The notes under the pieces: model-generated
The model's input: only the letters and a program-made list of their open reading frames with translations
Databases searched by the model: none
What the model was told of the DNA's origin: nothing
Program-made: the position numbers and the translations under genes
Assembly: GCA_903813345.2 (NCBI GenBank)
Contig: CAIIXF020000007.1
Span: 16,224,714 to 16,288,713 of the forward strand
Origin: Owenia fusiformis
Lineage: Eukaryota; Annelida; Polychaeta; Sabellida; Oweniidae
Direction: 5' to 3'
DNA: 64,000 nt
Shown: piece after piece, positions 1-12,500 of the stretch
How the letters are laid out: each line of letters starts with the position of its first letter
Numbering within the stretch: position 1 is the first letter of the stretch

Positions 1-362
1 TTTGTTATAGCAACACTAAGGATCTACAACAAGTATAAAGATCTATTATCTCTTTTTCGAATGAAAGTTTTAAGAATGATGTGAGTGTAAAATATAACAG
101 TATTTTTCATGTTTTAAAACAAATTTTAAGAATAATATTATTTTTCCTACGGCCAATAATTATATCCTAGCCTAAGAATGAGTGTTGCCTGAACTAGCTA
201 CTGACTTAAGTGAGTCAAAAAGAAAAAAATGCTTCAAACTATTGAGGGGCTCTTGTATTTTTAATCTTTAACTATGAGCTCCACACATCAAAAAAGATAG
301 ATATCCTTTATAATATGATAATTCCTCATCTCAGATGCCCCATGTTACCCACATACATGTAC

Positions 363-571
363 CTGTCTATTGAGGCTTAGTATATTGCACACCATGTCCC
401 TTGAATAAGGCTGTTCCAGCACATATTGCAATAGTTTAGTCTGTGGTTCATACAGCTCCTTATCATAGGGTAATGGCCCAGTTCTGGGGAACTTTAGCTC
501 TGCAGGGTTTAGTTTCCACATGTTAGCTTGAGAACTGGAGTGACCAACGATTGGTAAGAGACTTGAACGTC
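363..571 (-). CDS. MED23: MED23 coding exon 8
   Basis: 209 nt encoding GRSSLLPIVGHSSSQANM through LPYDKELYEPQT and LEQPYSRDMVCN to LSLNRQ. This is the most strongly conserved MED23 stretch in the window. The acceptor is AATTTCAG and the donor GTACAT. A longer apparent open frame runs on into the minisatellite at 572-863, but that part is intron. Exon 9 is outside the window; 1-362 shows no further coding sequence. Confidence 0.95.
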
Positions 572-3500
572 CTGAAATTAGTGTCACAGATGCAAACAGA
601 GATGTTTCAAGTATTACACTCTTGATATAGCGAGAGATATTTGAAGTATTGCAATCCTGATATAGAGAGAGATAAGTGTAGTATTGCACTCTTGATATGA
701 TATTATGAGAGATATTTGTAGTATTGCACTCTTGATATGATATTATGAGAGATATTTGTAGTATTAAACTCTTGATATAACATAACAAGAGATATTTGAA
801 GTATTGCACTCTTGATATGATATTATGAGAGATATTTGTAGTATTGCACTCTTGATATAACATAACAAGAGATATTTGAAGTATTGCACTCTTGATATGA
901 TATTATGAGAGATATTTGTAGTATTGCACTCTTGATATGATATTATGAGAGATATTTGTAGTATTGCACTCTTGATATAACAGAACAAGAGATATTTGTA
1001 GTATTGCACTCTTGATATAGCGAGATATTTGAAGTATTGCAATCTTGATATAGCGAGAGATATTTGTAGCATTGCACTCTTTTTTTTTTTTTTTTTTTTT
1101 ATTCATAGAATTTATTTTACAAATAAAGTACATAAACATTATACACTTGTAGTGGCTTTGCTGAAGGCATTATCAGCCACTTGATTTATAATTGCAGGGT
1201 GAAGAAAAAAGAAAAATTTAAATATGGACTCAAGAGTGAAGTGAGTGGTGGCAGGGAAACCTACACATTTGCACATTTTTCTAAAAATGATGCAGTGAGC
1301 TTGAGAATTTTCAAATTAGTGGATTTAGTTAAGTTTGAATCCCCATAAAGAAATAATTCTACTTTGTCCCTCTTGTGTTTGAATTGAGAATAACCAAAAT
1401 TAAGAAAAGCTAAATTGTTTTCCAACTCTTCTAAGAATGGAGCACGGAGAATACAGGAAAAAATGACATGAATTGTTGTTTCATTTGCATGGCCACAAGA
1501 ACATGCAGGTGAAGTAACGTTTGTAAAATTATGAGAGTATAGATGGGACTTAAAAATTAAGTCACAACGAACCTTGTTAAGTATAATTTCTTGATTTCTT
1601 GAAATATTAAGTTCAGAGGATCGAATAATTGAATTAGATAACTCTTTCTTTGCCCTTGACTTAAATATACTTAAATTTTCAGCTTCTATGAGGGGCTTTG
1701 AAAGGGTATTCCAATCTATCATAGCTTGTAAAATACAGGATCGATGTGAAAATGATGTAATTTTTGTTGGGATTTGGAAAGGAGCAATTCGTCGAACATT
1801 AACTGTATGATGTCTACGAAATCTTTGGAAAATACTTGAAACATATGATGGTAACAAATTATTCTGCGATCTAAATACAAGAATATTGCGGTGATATTTG
1901 CGTCTTTCTGCTAATGATGTCCAATTTAAACAGTTCAAAACTTTAGTACATGATGTACCATGAATGACTCCAGAGCATATGCAGGCTGCCTTATAATAAA
2001 GCTGATCAATTAATTTTAATTTTGATAAGTTTGCACATGAGTAGAGGATATCACAATAGTCAAAAATCGGGAGAACAAATGACTTGAAAATTAGTTCCAA
2101 GTGTCTACCTCCTAATTTCTTTTGGAGTGATCTGAGTGGGTTTAAGTGCTTTTCAACTTTTTTGTATAGTTTTTGCACTCTTGATATAGCGAGAGATATT
2201 TGCACTCTTGATATGATATTATGAGAGATATTTGCAGTATTGCACTCTTGATATGATGATATGAGAGATGTTTATATTATTGCACTCTTGATTATAACGA
2301 GAGACATATGAAGTATTGCACTCTTGAAATTATACAAAGGCAATAATGCAGTATTGCAGTATCAATCATCATTATATCATCCTCACCTGCAGTGGTCAAC
2401 ATCTGGGCAACAGGTCTAAAACTTTGCATAAAGTCAGCCAGATCTTTGCCTAGAATCTAGAAATAATCAAATAAACAACAACTGTACTACATGTAAAATG
2501 TCTAGAGATCAAAACTATTAGCCAATATCTCTACAGAACTTGTAAATCCATATTATTCTTAATATTTTTCAACATTTCAAATAAAAGTTTTGTATAATAT
2601 ATCCAGTTTGCATCTCTTTGAAACACTCATTGATAGGCTTGAAATGTTTTGGAAATCAAGAGGACCTTGGGAATAGCGATGACAGATGAAATGGATACTA
2701 TGGAGAGGCATATAATGAATGTAGATAAAACCTAATTACAAATAGCAGTTTTATCAATGGATGGACCAACAGACAGACGCCAAAGTGGATGACAGATAGC
2801 CTCACTGTGTGAGCCAAAAACAGGTGAGGAAAAATTTGAGTTAAAGGTGATTTTGTACAATTTTGGGGAAGTTATTACTAGCTATACCTCTGCATTATTG
2901 TATTTCAAACTTGAAATACTACTTGATGTATAATACATCTATCATAGACGGCATATTTGGTCAGACAAAACAATTGCAAAAAAAATACATTTTCCAAATT
3001 AAAAATCTGGTCTTCAACTATAGCCTTCCTATCTAGGCCCAAGCTATCAAAATAAAGAATACATGTACATGTATTTCACATAATATATTAGACACTTACC
3101 CAATGAGGCCACAGCTTGTTTGGTTGTTGTATCTTTGTAATTTCATTGATGGCAAAGTAAGCTGGCAGTAAACAAGCATTTCTATTCAATATCAGAAGCA
3201 CAACCTGAAAGGCAACCACATGGATATATTCTAAACCAATATATGGACATTTTGTTTCAATCCTAGATGAGTTATTTAAGTGTCATTTCTGTGGATAATA
3301 TTCATTTTAAAGTCAAATTCTATGATTAGCATTACATGTTTTTTTATGGAACGATAAGATGAGGATTTTTAATTTTACTTTTCTATATGCTAAAAAAGCT
3401 AATTCTATATCATAAAAACAGGATAAATACGAAAGAACATTCTACCTCAGTCTGCTAGAGCTATTTTGGAATAAATTATTTTGGCTTCTGTATTCTGAAC

Positions 3501-6500
3501 TTAGCTATGATCCTGACATATCAATATAAACTTACCTTTTTCAAAGCCTCTATTCCTCTAAATATGCTGATGTTGTCTGACTGGGGAATGTTACTGAGTT
3601 TTTCCAGAATCACCTTCAACAGATCTCGACACCCCTACAACATAAACTACACCACTCATTTCACTGTCATATCAACCATAACATAATGATTGTTTTTCCT
3701 GCAATTACTATGACAAGAAATACAGAAATTTTAAGATGGCTGCCTTAGAAGTCAAGATGGTCACCCATAGGAAAGTGAGTTCCAGGACTGAAAATCAGCT
3801 GATCTACTGAAAACATATAAAAATCTAAAATGGACATATCTGTGGTTTACTTATCATGCCTAAAAACCTTATCTGGTACTACTGGTCTTGTCACTACTCT
3901 CTAGCATCGTTGTAATTTCAAGTTAAATGTATGATTTTTTTGCTATCCTGATGACCCAATTTTTACTCTGCTTATACCTTCAACCACCAAAGCGATTTCA
4001 AATTAAAACCTTTCAAGTGTGTTGAATGTCATTTCAAAAACTACATTTAATGGTCCCTTTTCCATATAGCTTTGAAATCTTGTTCAATTCTCGTTTTTAA
4101 AGAGATTTTAGGATATCTGCATTTTTAACCATTAAAGGCATATTTGAATTCAATGTGTAATTAACTATCAAAAATGCTTTGATTTGCACAGTTATTTATC
4201 TTGATTCAAATTCTGAACATTTTCAAGTTTTCTGAGAAAGGATGGATGAAATCTCGACACCCCTACAACTAATCTGTTGTAGGATTACAACAAATAGCTT
4301 GTCATAATCAAGCTGAAAATAATACAATGTTGAAAAACTTTAAAAAGTTCATTTATTCAATCACAATCAACATGTCAATAGGTTCATATAATTGCATTGA
4401 AATCATGTTTTAAGTTGATCCCAATTGAATTACTTGTTAGATCAAGAAATTAAGTGACTCTGGCAATGCATTTCCATGTATTCTAGCCCTACCAACACCT
4501 GCGATGCCATCTATTTTTTCATTTATATAGAAAAGGGTCAATTGACAAGGATAAGTAGATGATCAAGCAGTAAATAAAATAATTACCTGAAGATTTTTTG
4601 AGACAACTCCTGATTACATAATAATTATCATATTTTCTCAAAAAGAATAATCATGATTAAGAAGAGTGAATTCTCCCAATTGATGAACAGGCAGAACCAT
4701 TGGTCCAAAATTATTTCCTAAATTGTACATTCTTAAAACCATCAAATTCCCTCATTTATGGGGAATCAGTCCAACACACAAAATCATACCAGATATGTCA
4801 TTTTTAAAAATAAGCAAAATCTCATTTGCTTTATACAAATTTAAAAATAGTATATTTGTTACATTTTCCAAATTATTCTAATTAAAATATACTACATTTT
4901 CCCCATCTTTTCAAAACTGATTCAACAAAACCAAAAGAGATCTTCACGGCTTATGAAAGTATGCAGTCGAAATTAGAAAATGAATCATGACTTCTTGGAA
5001 AAAATATTAATTCTCAATTAAAGTGTACATGTTCGTGGACTGTTATCAAAAGTGAACAACTAAAACAATAGGTTAATCAAACAATATTGAACTTCCCTAT
5101 ATAGATTATTTAGTCATGAAGTTTCGATTGACATAAATCATCAATTAGCGGGTGTTTCCCAAACATCTTTAATTAGAACAAATTTTCATATAAATATGGC
5201 TTGTGATCTCTTGTTATATATCAATTATTGGAGTAATCCTCACCGAGCAAAACAGCTAGGAAAACTTACTGGAAACATTAATTGCGACAAAACATTAAAA
5301 CAAAATGGATATCAAATTCATACTTGGTAAGAATATTCATGATTAAAGAAAAACGTAACTTTCATCAAATATTTCAAGAAAACTTTTTTCAAATTATTTA
5401 TCACATTTTTTTCGAATTATTTTCAATATTTATTTCTTTAATTTCATTTCATAATAATATAGTTGATTGTTTTAAGTTTTAGTGTTTTTCTGTTTGAATA
5501 AGGAGGAAAGATAAACATGACAATGGCACTTAAAACATCAATGTTACATTTGAAGTATATGTTAAAATGCATTTTAATGTCATTTTAGGATAATAAAGGT
5601 TTTATAGCCTGATTAAACATTAATAGAAAAATAAAATCAAAGGCCGATCTTCTGTATAAGTAGTTTTAAAAAAAAGTGAGAAAAAAGTATTTTTTTGAAA
5701 AAATTGATTTTATGATTCATAGCGCTTCACTAGATATAAAAATACAAAGGGAATTATTACAAATAAATGTACTAAACATACAATATAATACGTAGATGTA
5801 GAATACAATACAAAACAAAAAATTGCATTGATGAATTTTCAGGATGCATCTTCATGATGGTGTGCGCCATAAGATCCGCTCCAGTGACATCAGAGTCTGC
5901 AGTACACCCATGGCAGAAGCAAGAGGCATGCACACTGTGTCAAGGAGGGTCAGGAGGGCCAATGTCTCAGTCCGAACATGCCAATGAATATTATGTTATA
6001 TCAGTCAAAGCAAAAGCAATAAAAGCAAACATAACAGATATCATAAATTCAAAATATGTAAGTAGTAAAATCTCAAAAACACAATATGCCCAGATGGTAA
6101 CATTATTAGAAGATGCTTGATAAATCAAATCTACCAAAATATACAAAAAAAGTAATATATTTGGGATATTTTTTAACTTAACGTGAAATTACTTCTCAAT
6201 ACTAGTAGAGATATATGAGAGACAAGTTTCAAAGATAATTGTCAAAATTTTACTATATTTGTAAGAATAATCCTACAATTTCAAGGTTTTTATTGGGAAA
6301 ATTAGTTAAAGAAAACACAGAATGAAATCCTGTGCTAAGGGATGATGTGAAAAAGTCAGTCCACCCCATTTCTGCATCTTAAACTTTCTACATTTAATCA
6401 GACTTCACAATTCTTTTTTTCAAAACATTAAAAGCAAGAACTTTAAGAAATACATTGGTATGATTTTTGAAAAGACTACTTCCACCACTACAATCTCTAC

Positions 6501-9500
6501 CCATTCTAATTCCTTTAAAATGTAAACAAACCTATTTGACATACATGTATACTCATTTTGTTTCAGCTTGGAAATGGCCTGATCTCTACCTCTATTAAGA
6601 GCGACCTTGACCAATACCCTTACCCTGTTTTTGGAGAATTTCCCACTCTGCCATCCCTCCCAATTAACAATGTAAGTATGTACAGGCAGGTTGTAGCATA
6701 TTTTCAATTATGAAATCAGTAACTGTTCAATATACCTAATATAAAAGGCAAGAGATACACATCCTACTGACTAGAAAATCTTCAAAATCTTACCAAGAAG
6801 TTTAACCATTTCCTAATGTCAGCATAAAATGGCATGAGAATAAAATTTAAATCAAGGCACATGTAGTTCTAAAATGCCTTTACTTTAACTTGAACATAAC
6901 ATAAGTTAACTAAACATAATAGGATTCAACCAAATCTCCTAATGTCACAAGAGTAATTCATATCCAACTCTTTCTTACATCCCCTCTGCTCTTTTATATA
7001 GGTTGGTGAATCTCTACAGCGGGCCTACACGGCTATACAACGTGTGGCATCATTCATAGAGCTAGTCCAGTTAGAGCATGAACTACAGAGTGGGCTGGAC
7101 ACACTGAGTGCTGACATGGCAGGTTACATGGAAAACTCCCTTCAGAAAACAGGCATTAACAAGCTTTCCATGGAAATGTGCTGCACATTGACATCACATG
7201 ATGTGGCACATCCAGATGACATCACAATGGATGATACTAACAAATATGCCTACCCAAAGCCCCCTCAGACACACAGCTATGCAGAGAGGTACATGCGGGA
7301 CTATCTCATCCTAAGGGATGCATCAACTGTGATGGAGCACATCCACACAGAGTTTAAGAGGCACCATAATGCTTTGATCTAAGCCTCTCAAAAAGCTATA
7401 AGCCTTCAAAAGGTTTATTTCATATAATTATCAATATACAGTTAGTATATATGGTCAAAGCAAAGTTCACAGGACTTATATATTCATAGGAGGATTTCAA
7501 TTGACTTGATGGACTATCTAGCCTCTTCACAGTAAGTGGAGTATATGTATAATATATAATTGTATGTGTGTAGCACACACCTTCCATTCACAGTAAGTGG
7601 AGGATATGTATAATATGTAATTGTATGTGTGTAGCACACACTTTACATTAGTTTATTAGGATTTCCGTAAAATGCATCATATCATTGCTTTGATTGTTCA
7701 ATTAATTTCTTTCATTAGGCATCATCTTTTTCAGTTCATGTATTAATATAATGAAAACCAGGAAATTATTATAGGTATACCAATATTTCTACATTAAGGA
7801 TAAGACAAAAAGTTTCACATAATTTTCAAATCTTCTTAGACAGAATTTATATTCAAAATCAATGGTTTTGTTTAATATTAATCATATTAATACATTTTTA
7901 AGGGAAACAAGAGAATGGGTACTAATAATTGTTTGAAAACAAAAAAAGCTTTATTTCATGATATACAAAATATGTAGTATTAATAAATAATATATACAAA
8001 TGTACTTAGTATACAATATCTGCAAAATATGCACTTGAACAATATATAATATATACAAACATAATATGTTATAAGTATACAAAGCCATGTACTTAATATA
8101 CAATATATACAGTTAGTATATATTCAGTACTTTGTTCCTAAGGAATAGTTTACATAATTGTAGCAGTTGTTACTGCATGATTTTAATGAATATTCTCATA
8201 TATACTTGCAAAATATGACATAGTATGGTTAGTATATAAGACTTGATTCCTCAGGAATCTAACACTTATTTTAACATATACATTTGTACATTGTTTTATA
8301 TAATCTTGAAATATTAGTTTTAAATATATCATTCTTAGCGAAAGAAACTATATTATCATGTTACATGTATTTGCTATTGTAAAGTACAGGCGAATCTGAC
8401 ATCTTCACCCCATGCAGACAAATCGCCTAGAATTACATTTGTATGATGCGAGACTCGACATTCACCAGGAAAGTAGAAACATTTTGTCACCCATGAAGCA
8501 AATTAATTTTTTACTGCGTGGTTGCCAAACATTTTGAGGAAAATATGATAGGCTAAATAAGATACCATGAATTAACTGGGCTTTTTATACATATTGGTAG
8601 ATCCTGGATCCAGTCTTATAAAGTTAAACCCAAAAATTCCAATTATTGCTTACCTTGTAGTCCACACCTCCTATTATATTGTGCATTAGTGCAAACATCT
8701 GACACCATGTTTCAACATTTGCTAATGTCAACTGCTCACATGCAAGAATTATTTCACAGACCAGTCTGAAACAGAACAATCTGCTGATAACTTTGGTAAT
8801 TCCATGCAATTTCAAGAGAAATGTCATGATAATTCATATCAGAAGGGGAAATATCTGGGAAAAATAGTGCCCCAATACCAATCATGGAATATAGAGAGAT
8901 TTCGATTTCCAAGGTTTAAAGGTGCTTCGGTCACCTTGATATACTAATTCTAGTTTTGCAAGCTTTTATTTGCTCATGACTAAAACAATTTTTTAAGTCA
9001 ACAAAAAAAAATATTTTAATGGTTAAACAATATTTTCAAACTTTGCATGGGACTTTTAACAGAGATCTGATTGGCTGAAAGTACTTAAGTTAGTCATGGT
9101 TGAATCTTCACCTTTAAACATGTCCACAATGGAATATAATTAACAATCTTACTTTGGTGACAATGTGTTATTCTCCACCATACTCTCAAGGGTGCTCAGG
9201 AGAAGCTGTGTCTGTTTACTATTCCTGATCTTATGTATGTGTCTAATGTACAGCAACATCCCTTTCTCCTGAAGGAGACAAGAATACATAAAGATACAGC
9301 TAGATATGAAGGAGAAAGCAACATTCTCCCATACTTTTACTTAATTAAAATTCAATGTCTTATTATTAGGGGTATACTGATTCAATTAAATATATAGTAC
9401 TCCAACTATGGTATCCCTACTTCTGTCCATATAATGTACTCTTCAAATGGGAAGAAATTGGCGGGTATTATGAATGCTAGATCAAAAGGGAAAAGCATGA

Positions 9501-12500
9501 ATGTGACTTCATCAGTATATAGTGGTGCTAACATTGAATATGCAACCCGAGTCATACAACAAGGTGACATAGGTAGATCAACAGATCACAAATTCCTCGG
9601 TTTTGGAACAAACAATGTAAAAGATGACTCTGCACAAACCATTATTTATGAGTTAAAAAACCTTGCAATGACAGCCAAAAACCAGCATCCAACTTCTAAA
9701 ATAACCTTGTGTGGACTGCATCACCGGGGAGATCATGCCAAACCACAAGAAGTCAAACAAATGAATATCAAAATTGACCATGTCAATGGAGAGATGGAGT
9801 CTTTTGCCATGAAAAAAGGCTTCCATTTCATTAATATCAACAGAATAAATGATTCAACATCACAGAACCCCAACATGAACATACTTTTTAACGACAAACT
9901 CCACTTTAATCACACTGGAAGAACTCGGTTGGTAGATGCGATGTTGTCTATCATTAATTCAACACACAACTCCTATGCAGATGCAGCAAGAATTGGAAAC
10001 CCTCACTACCCTCGAACTGGGCTCAAGTTATAAACACTGATCAGTGTGATAGTATCATAGACACAGAATGTATGAGTGACTCTTGTAATGAGATTGAATG
10101 CAATGCTATTCATTTCCATGAATCAAATCATATGATGATAAATGAAGCCTCATTATATATAGATAATGAGACTGTAAATAATTCTGATTCAAACCCTCAC
10201 AATATGCAATTGAACACCAAATCAGGTCAGCAGATTTCCCATAATGTAGATAGTATTCAATCTTCTAGTCCTGTAACAACACAGTTGAATGCCAAGTCGC
10301 AGGATCTGCGCTATAGGCTCATATCAACTGAGAAAAACATAAATGCACATTTGAACCAAACAAATGATAATACAAGTGAAGGTGATGTAAACTTTGATTT
10401 AGGCCCTCACAATGTACATTTGAACACCACATCAGGTCAGGTTTCCCAAAATGTAAATAGTATTCAATTTTCTAGTTCTGTAACAACACAGTTGAATGCC
10501 AAGTCGCATGATCTGCGCTATAGGCTCAAATCAACTGACAACAACACAAAAGCACATTTAAACCAAACAAATGATAATACAAGTCAAGAAGATATAAATT
10601 TTCTATTTTGGAATATTAACAGAATTTCTGATAAATTATATGATGGATGTGATATTTATGAGCTTTTCAGTAAATATGCAGTGATCCTGTTAAGCGAGAC
10701 ATGGTTAGATCCATGTGACAGCTTATCATTTAATGGTTATACTGTTCATAATCTGGCAAGAAAGTCTAAAAATAGTAACTCAAATGTTTATTCTGGAGGC
10801 ATTGCTGTCTTCATAAAGGATGAATTGTATAGTTCAATTGAGGTGTCAAAACAGACTCATGATTTCTTTGTATGGATAAGAGTTAAGTCTTCTTTATATA
10901 ATTTAGAGAATGATATTTATATATGCTTTGTTTATATGCCACATAAAGGTTCAACTTATGAAAATTTTGACAATTTTGACATCTTGGAGAAATCGATTGC
11001 TTCTTATCAACTATCTGGTAAAACAATCATATGTGGAGATATGAACGCTCGTACTGCCCAGTTGTCAGATTTGAATATTGATGTTCATGGATCAAATGAT
11101 CAGTTTACCAATTCTTATTTTTTAAATGACCACCATATAAATAATCATCATGAATTAAATGCCTCTCTTCATAATCGTGTCTCAATGGATAAAAATCTAA
11201 AGGCAATAAGCCAGACACATGGCAATGAATTCATAAGTTTATGCAAGGCATCTAATTTAAGAATAGTAAATGGGAGATTCTTTCATGATAAAAATATTGG
11301 TAACTTTACATACTATAGATATATAAATGAAAATGATTTAGATCCAAGTAAAGGGAAATCTGTATTAGACTATGTTGCAGTTCAAGCTGATATTCTCAAC
11401 ACAATTTCAGACTTTAAAGTACATGAACGGCATCCGGATTCTGACCACTGTCCTATACATTTTAATCTCAACCTAGGTCAGTTCAAAATTAAAGATAGAG
11501 CCAGCAAAAACATGCAGAATTTACCTTACTCTTACTTTAAATGGGATCCTACATTAAAGAAACAATTCACTGAGCTATTGGATGCTAATATTAACAATGG
11601 TTTACTTGAGAAATTTTATGTTGATGTTGGTTCAAATACCAACTCAGATTGTTTACTACAGTCTCTTAAACATGTAATATATGACACTTCTGATAAAATA
11701 TTCCCACTTAAACATCTAAAGAAAAGTACTAAAAAGTTCCCAATGAACCCATGGTTTAATAGTGAATGCAAGAAATTGAAAAAGGATTTACATTCTGCCA
11801 TTAAGCAGAAGCTACCAAATAACATTATTGCTGATTTACAGAGAAAGTACAATCAAACTAAACAACATGAAAAAAGAGCATATCAGTCAAATCTATTAAA
11901 ATCTCTCATTTCTTTCAAATCTCAAAATCCAACAGAATTCTGGAAAATGATAAACAGTATTCCAGGAAGCAGTAATACAAATGAAATCCCTATTGAGGCA
12001 TCAGAACTTTTTTGTGCATTTGAAAAGTTGGGTAAGAACCCCAAAATTGACTATTTTGATGACGTAGCATTAAAAGAGATGCAATTATTTATTGATGAAT
12101 ATGATACAAATGGTGTTTGCACAGGGGAAATAAGAATAAGTCATGAAGTCCTTAATGGCAGTATAAAAGAATTTGAAGTATATGCTGCTCTTAATAAAGT
12201 TAAAGCTAACAAAGCTCCTGGAATTGATGGGTTACCTTCTAATATCATTAAAAATTGCAGTATATTAGTTCCTGAATTTACATCCCTTTTTAATCACATC
12301 TTTTTTCATGGTGATTACCCTAATGAATGGAGTATAGGTATGTTAACAACTCTCTTTAAACAAGGTTGTAGATTTAATCCTGATAACTATAGGGGAATAA
12401 ATGTCTTAGCATGTATAGGAAATATCTTTGATAGAGTAATACAAAACAGACTTGTTTTTAATGCCGAAATGTTAGATATTCAGGATCCACTTCAAGGTGC

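Noticed and set aside
572-863. Continuation of the exon-8 open frame into a 172-residue ORF
   Set aside because: An AATTTCAG acceptor at 572 and MED23 homology starting exactly at GRSSLLP show the upstream part is intron minisatellite.
600-1080. CRISPR-like regular repeat
   Set aside because: The 40-bp units are contiguous with no unique spacers, and the context is a eukaryotic intron.
5854-6120. Open frame of 88 codons as a stand-alone small gene
   Set aside because: GTAAGT at 6058 ends the exon in phase with the next one; the last 20 codons are intron.
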